Program-made: the position numbers and the translations under genes
Shown here: piece after piece, positions 61,029 to 64,000 of the stretch
Layout of the letters: each line of letters begins with the position of its first letter
How positions within the stretch are numbered: position 1 is the first letter of the stretch
DNA from: Paraperibacillus esterisolvens
GTDB lineage: Bacteria > Bacillota > Bacilli > Bacillales > DSM-1321
Reading direction: 5' to 3'
DNA: 64,000 bases
Assembly: GCF_046237625.1 (NCBI RefSeq)
Contig: NZ_CP143545.1
Span: forward strand, 3,410,001 to 3,474,000
The notes under the pieces: generated by a model
What the model saw: only the letters and a program-made list of their open reading frames with translations
The model's database searches: none
Told to the model about the DNA's origin: nothing

Positions 61029-61997
61029 TTACCCAACTGGAGTTGCCGGGTCTTCTCCTGTAAGGACGGCTTCAATATTCCGGGCACATAACGCCATCAT
61101 GGTCATGCGGGTTTCAACCGATGAACTGCCGATATGCGGAATGGCTGTGACATTATCAAGCTCCAGCAGCGGATGGTCGGCAGAGATGGGTTCCTGCTCA
61201 AAAACATCCAATCCGGCGGCAGCTATCTCTCCGGCCGTCAGGGCATCATATAATGCCTTCTCATCCACAACCTGCCCCCTTGAAGCATTAACAAAAACTG
61301 CTGTCTTTTTCATTTTCTTAAAGCTGTCTGCGGTAAACAGCCCCTTTGTCTCCGGTGTGAGCGGCGTAAGACAAACGATAAAGTCGGCCTTTTCTATCAG
61401 CTCGCGGAAGCTTGAATACCGTGCTCCCAGCTCATGTTCAGCTTTTTCGTTCCTGGTACGGTTATGGTATAGAATATCCATGTCAAAGCCTCTTGCTCTC
61501 CTGGCGACTGACTGGCCGATTTTACCCATGCCGACTATCCCTATCGTTTTATGATGAACGTCGTATCCAGCAAGCAGGAGGGGGCTCCAGCCCTTCCAGT
61601 TTCCTTCTTTTACATAATGTGCGGCTTCATTAATCCTCCTGGCAGCGGCAAGCATGAGCCCGAAAGCTAAGTCAGCTGTCGTATCGGTCAATACATCTGG
61701 AGTATTGCAGACTGTTATCCCCATTTCCTTCGCCGCTGATAAATCGATATTGTCATAGCCGACAGCAAGATTGGCGATGACCTTAAGATTCTTACCTTCC
61801 TCCATCACTTCACGGTCCATTCTGTCTGAGAGCATGGTAAGCAGTGCATCCGCCTTTCCCGCCTCCTCAAGCAGCACATCACGCGGTGCAGACTCCGTTT
61901 CTGATTCCCACATTGAAACATGGAAGCGGCTGTACAGGTTACGAATGCTTTCTTCAGGAAGTTTCCTAGTAATGTAGATATAAGGCTTTGTTTCCAT
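61029..61997 (-). CDS. D-2-hydroxyacid dehydrogenase (glyoxylate/hydroxypyruvate reductase type)
   Basis: 322 residues. Substrate loop NLAVGYDNIDLSAAKEMG, NAD(P) site IGIVGMGKIGQSVARRA, and catalytic Arg-Glu-His (NASRGQVVDEKAL, AGLDVFEQEP, AIPHIGSSS). Reduces glyoxylate or hydroxypyruvate, or acts on gluconate-type acids; the natural substrate is uncertain. Resembles B. subtilis YvcT. Confidence 0.85.
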   Translation of the reverse strand: METKPYIYITRKLPEESIRNLYSRFHVSMWESETESAPRDVLLEEAGKADALLTMLSDRMDREVMEEGKNLKVIANLAVGYDNIDLSAAKEMGITVCNTPDVLTDTTADLAFGLMLAAARRINEAAHYVKEGNWKGWSPLLLAGYDVHHKTIGIVGMGKIGQSVARRARGFDMDILYHNRTRNEKAEHELGARYSSFRELIEKADFIVCLTPLTPETKGLFTADSFKKMKKTAVFVNASRGQVVDEKALYDALTAGEIAAAGLDVFEQEPISADHPLLELDNVTAIPHIGSSSVETRMTMMALCARNIEAVLTGEDPATPVG

Positions 61998-62073
61998 CTC
62001 TTACACCTCTTATATAAAAATGCTTTACGCTTCCATCATAGCACAGCTGCACAGCCCGCATTCCTTTTCATGA

Positions 62074-63075
62074 CTACAGCCAGTCAAGCCTGGGCAGCTT
62101 GAGATACTTTTCCGGAATTCCTGCTGCGTCATAAAAGCTCTGCAAAAATGCCTCATGCAGACCTGTATTCTGAAGCATATGCTTTAAAGATTTCTCCAGT
62201 TCTTTTTGCTTTCCCTCATCCCGTGTAAGAAAATAATCTTCTATCGTCTCATAATAATGGATAGGAAAGATAAGCCGTGCATACAGGAGCCTGGCTGTAA
62301 AGCTCGAGAATCTTGAAGAGCTCTGATAATCCGCTGTAAATTGTCTGATTCCCTGCTGATACGTATGCGGATTATCGAGGTGATGCTGCCTTACCCATTC
62401 TGCAATATCCCGCGTACCATGATCAAACACCCAGTCAAACGGATTCTTCACCAGATACCTCCCTGTCCATGTGTCCTTTTGAAAACGCTCATGACAGACT
62501 GTGCCATAATCCGCCTCACCCGGACTGTCATCGATTTCGGTGTCAACAAGATATTGAATGGCGTTTTCTCCAATGGACATATAGTAAGGGAAAGATTCTA
62601 CAAACAGCTTTTCAAACTCATTACTGGGATGAGCCTGCAGCTTTTCCCTCCATACTGCCTCTAATCCATCAATTCTTCCCTCCCACATTTCCTTCCACTT
62701 GCCGATCCTTGAACACACCTTGACCCCTGAGGGATAGGTCCGCCCCCTCGCATGAAACCGGGCAAGCTTTTTGCCAAGCTTATTTTCCCTCGGCTCCTCA
62801 AGGGCCGAGTTCATCAGCAGCAAGAAAATCTGATCGCCTGCAGCGGATATGTATGTCTCGTGCTTTGACATTACAAAGGAGGAAACATATTTATCGCCGC
62901 TATCAATTAGATGCTGTGACATTTGCTGCCTTTCCTTCAGTTCATCCTCTTTAATTTCCTGAAGGGGAATAATGCTGAACAATCGGTTCCCAAATCTGAA
63001 AGCAGAATAGCGTCCCAGCGACTCCTGCCTTTCCATATATATGCCATAATTATCATAAATCGCTTCTTCGAACAT
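62074..63075 (-). CDS. yutH: Spore coat-associated kinase-fold protein YutH
   Basis: 333 residues. A CotS/YutH-like protein with a kinase-like fold but no clear ATP-binding Gly loop. Typical stretches are YDNYGIYMERQESLGRYSAFRFG, DDSPGEADYGTVCHERF and LVKNPFDWVFDHGTRDIAEWV (brenner-like Asp). Made in sporulation and associated with the coat. ATG 63075 has GAGGAGG upstream; the ORF extension above it is spurious. Confidence 0.82.
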   Translation of the reverse strand: MFEEAIYDNYGIYMERQESLGRYSAFRFGNRLFSIIPLQEIKEDELKERQQMSQHLIDSGDKYVSSFVMSKHETYISAAGDQIFLLLMNSALEEPRENKLGKKLARFHARGRTYPSGVKVCSRIGKWKEMWEGRIDGLEAVWREKLQAHPSNEFEKLFVESFPYYMSIGENAIQYLVDTEIDDSPGEADYGTVCHERFQKDTWTGRYLVKNPFDWVFDHGTRDIAEWVRQHHLDNPHTYQQGIRQFTADYQSSSRFSSFTARLLYARLIFPIHYYETIEDYFLTRDEGKQKELEKSLKHMLQNTGLHEAFLQSFYDAAGIPEKYLKLPRLDWL

Positions 63076-63214
63076 GGTATGCCTCCTCATGCATTGGACT
63101 ATACGGCCGGACTATCATCCCTCCCTAACACATATATATGAATCAGGGGTTTAGATATTGATATCTTTCTACCCCTGTGAATCAGGGGAAAATTGAATGG
63201 AGAGGCGGCTTTCT

Positions 63215-63712
63215 ATGACTGAAAATAAAATGGGATTTACCGAAAGGACGGCACGTAAATGGCTTGAGGAACGAGGCATCACCATTAAGGATATCGCCGA
63301 ACTCGTCATGTACCTGCAGAGCAAGTATCATCCCAATCTGCAGATGGCAGACTGCATGCATAATGTCGAGCGGGTTCTAAGCAAACGAGAAGTGCAGAAT
63401 GCGATATTAACTGGGATACAGCTTGATACTCTGGCGGAAAAAAAACTGCTGGACCACCCTCTGCAATCCATCATAGAAAGTGATGAAGGACTTTACGGAG
63501 TCGATGAAATCCTTGCATTTTCTATCGTTAATGTTTATGGATCCATTGGATTCACCAATTATGGATTTATAGATAAACAAAAACCATTAATACTAAAGCA
63601 ATTGAATGATAAAAGCTCAGGAAAGTGCCACACTTTTCTCGATGATATCGTCGGGGCCATCGCTGCCGCCGCCTCAAGCCGGCTGGCCCACCGTTCTGCC
63701 GGCACTTCCTGA
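63215..63712 (+). CDS. yutG: Phosphatidylglycerophosphatase A-like protein YutG (PgpA)
   Basis: 165 residues. PgpA family by ERGITIKDIAELVMYLQSK and FLDDIVGAIAAAASSRL; unusually soluble-looking compared with E. coli PgpA, as for YutG. Dephosphorylates phosphatidylglycerophosphate or a related substrate. ATG 63215 has GGAGAGGCGG upstream. Confidence 0.82.
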   Translation: MTENKMGFTERTARKWLEERGITIKDIAELVMYLQSKYHPNLQMADCMHNVERVLSKREVQNAILTGIQLDTLAEKKLLDHPLQSIIESDEGLYGVDEILAFSIVNVYGSIGFTNYGFIDKQKPLILKQLNDKSSGKCHTFLDDIVGAIAAAASSRLAHRSAGTS

Positions 63713-63714
63713 CC

Positions 63715-63748
63715 AAAAAAGGGAGAGGCCCACATTCGGCCATCTCCC
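63715..63748 (-). terminator. Terminator of the epimerase-like gene
   Basis: GGGAGAGGCC/GGCCATCTCCC stem, with a T-run on the minus strand. Confidence 0.75.
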
Positions 63749-63756
63749 CTAAAAGA

Positions 63757-64000
63757 TTAATCCTTGCTGAGTTCTCCAATCAAGGCAGGCAGCCACTCAT
63801 GAAGGTCATCAAATTCAAATCCGGCATTCTTCGCCTTTGAATTATCCATATACCAGGATTCACTTATCCCAAAAGGAGACATCTGTTCCTCTTTGGTTAT
63901 AGGCTGAATCAATGCTTCCTTCCCTGTCGCTTCCTCCAGCAGGTCAAATAGTGTGCTGAGGGATATCTCACCGTCTGAACAGGCATTTACCGGGCCTTCC
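63757..64000 (-). CDS. NAD-dependent epimerase/reductase-like protein, C-terminal fragment
   Basis: About 80 residues, cut by the window edge. The tail EGPVNACSDGEISLSTLFDLLEEATGKEA, WYMDNSKAKNAGFEFDDLHEWLPALI is typical of the C-terminal half of extended SDR (NAD-dependent epimerase/dehydratase) proteins. The Rossmann part lies outside. Exact substrate unknown. Confidence 0.6.
   Translation of the reverse strand, partial: EGPVNACSDGEISLSTLFDLLEEATGKEALIQPITKEEQMSPFGISESWYMDNSKAKNAGFEFDDLHEWLPALIGELSKD

Noticed and set aside
1..64000. CRISPR arrays, prophage and insertion sequences
   Set aside because: No evenly spaced direct repeats, phage structural genes or transposase genes were seen.

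Overview
The window is a stretch of chromosome from an endospore-forming member of the Bacillaceae. The evidence is the spore-coat, cortex-lytic and small acid-soluble spore protein genes, strong GGAGG ribosome binding sites, abundant rho-independent terminators, and long runs of gene order shared with Bacillus subtilis (the yug, kap/pbpD, yui, yum and yut blocks). Moderate GC, somewhat below 50 percent by eye, suggests a Mesobacillus/Cytobacillus-like lineage; this is inference. No rRNA, tRNA, prophage, intact insertion sequence or CRISPR array was seen.

Layout. 1-0.6 kb: CotX-like and CotW-like coat genes behind a sigma-K/GerE-like promoter. 0.9-2.7 kb: a membrane protein divergent from a caspase-like peptidase. 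3.0-5.3 kb: cystine-type ABC importer. 5.3-12 kb: a KinB-like sporulation kinase, a frameshifted repeat gene, and a large secreted nucleotidase (YfkN type) preceded by PhoP-box-like repeats. 12-15.8 kb: DUF2071 protein, SleL-type spore lysin, and aldehyde dehydrogenase DhaS with a perfect CcpA cre site. 15.8-17.3 kb: an AT-rich decay island with an SRPBCC gene, a micro-ORF and two broken genes, one a von Willebrand A fragment.

17.3-24.9 kb: one minus-strand cobalamin uptake and salvage operon. It starts with a B12 riboswitch and terminator, then cobO, cobT, btuF, btuC, btuD, cobU, cobS, cobC and a degenerate second cobU. BtuFCD import corrinoids, CobO adenosylates, CobU activates cobinamide, CobT and CobC supply alpha-ribazole, and CobS joins the two halves.

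25-36 kb: the yug block (K+ channel yugO, yugN, pgi, yugJ, yuzA, yugI, yugF, yugE, patB) with rocD inserted and a SASP gene. 36-44 kb: STAS protein, cold-shock protein, P-loop kinase, cyclophilin lipoprotein, kapB, kapD, pbpD, yufK. 44-50 kb: thioesterase, pepA, yuiD, a leaderless BtuF-like protein, yuiC, yuiB and tiny yuiA. 49.6-57.3 kb: a redox and Fe-S neighbourhood (yumB, yumC, yutM, yuzB, yutJ, yuzD, yutI) with a soluble chemoreceptor. 57.4-64 kb: hom-thrC-thrB, a hydroxyacid dehydrogenase, yutH, pgpA and the end of an epimerase-like gene.

Most of the window is conserved core. The regions most worth a second look are the caspase pair, the decay island, the degenerate CobU paralogue and BtuD extension in the B12 operon, the Rex/Fnr-like site between yumB and yumC, and two REP-like hairpins. 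I did not find a clearly new multi-gene system.
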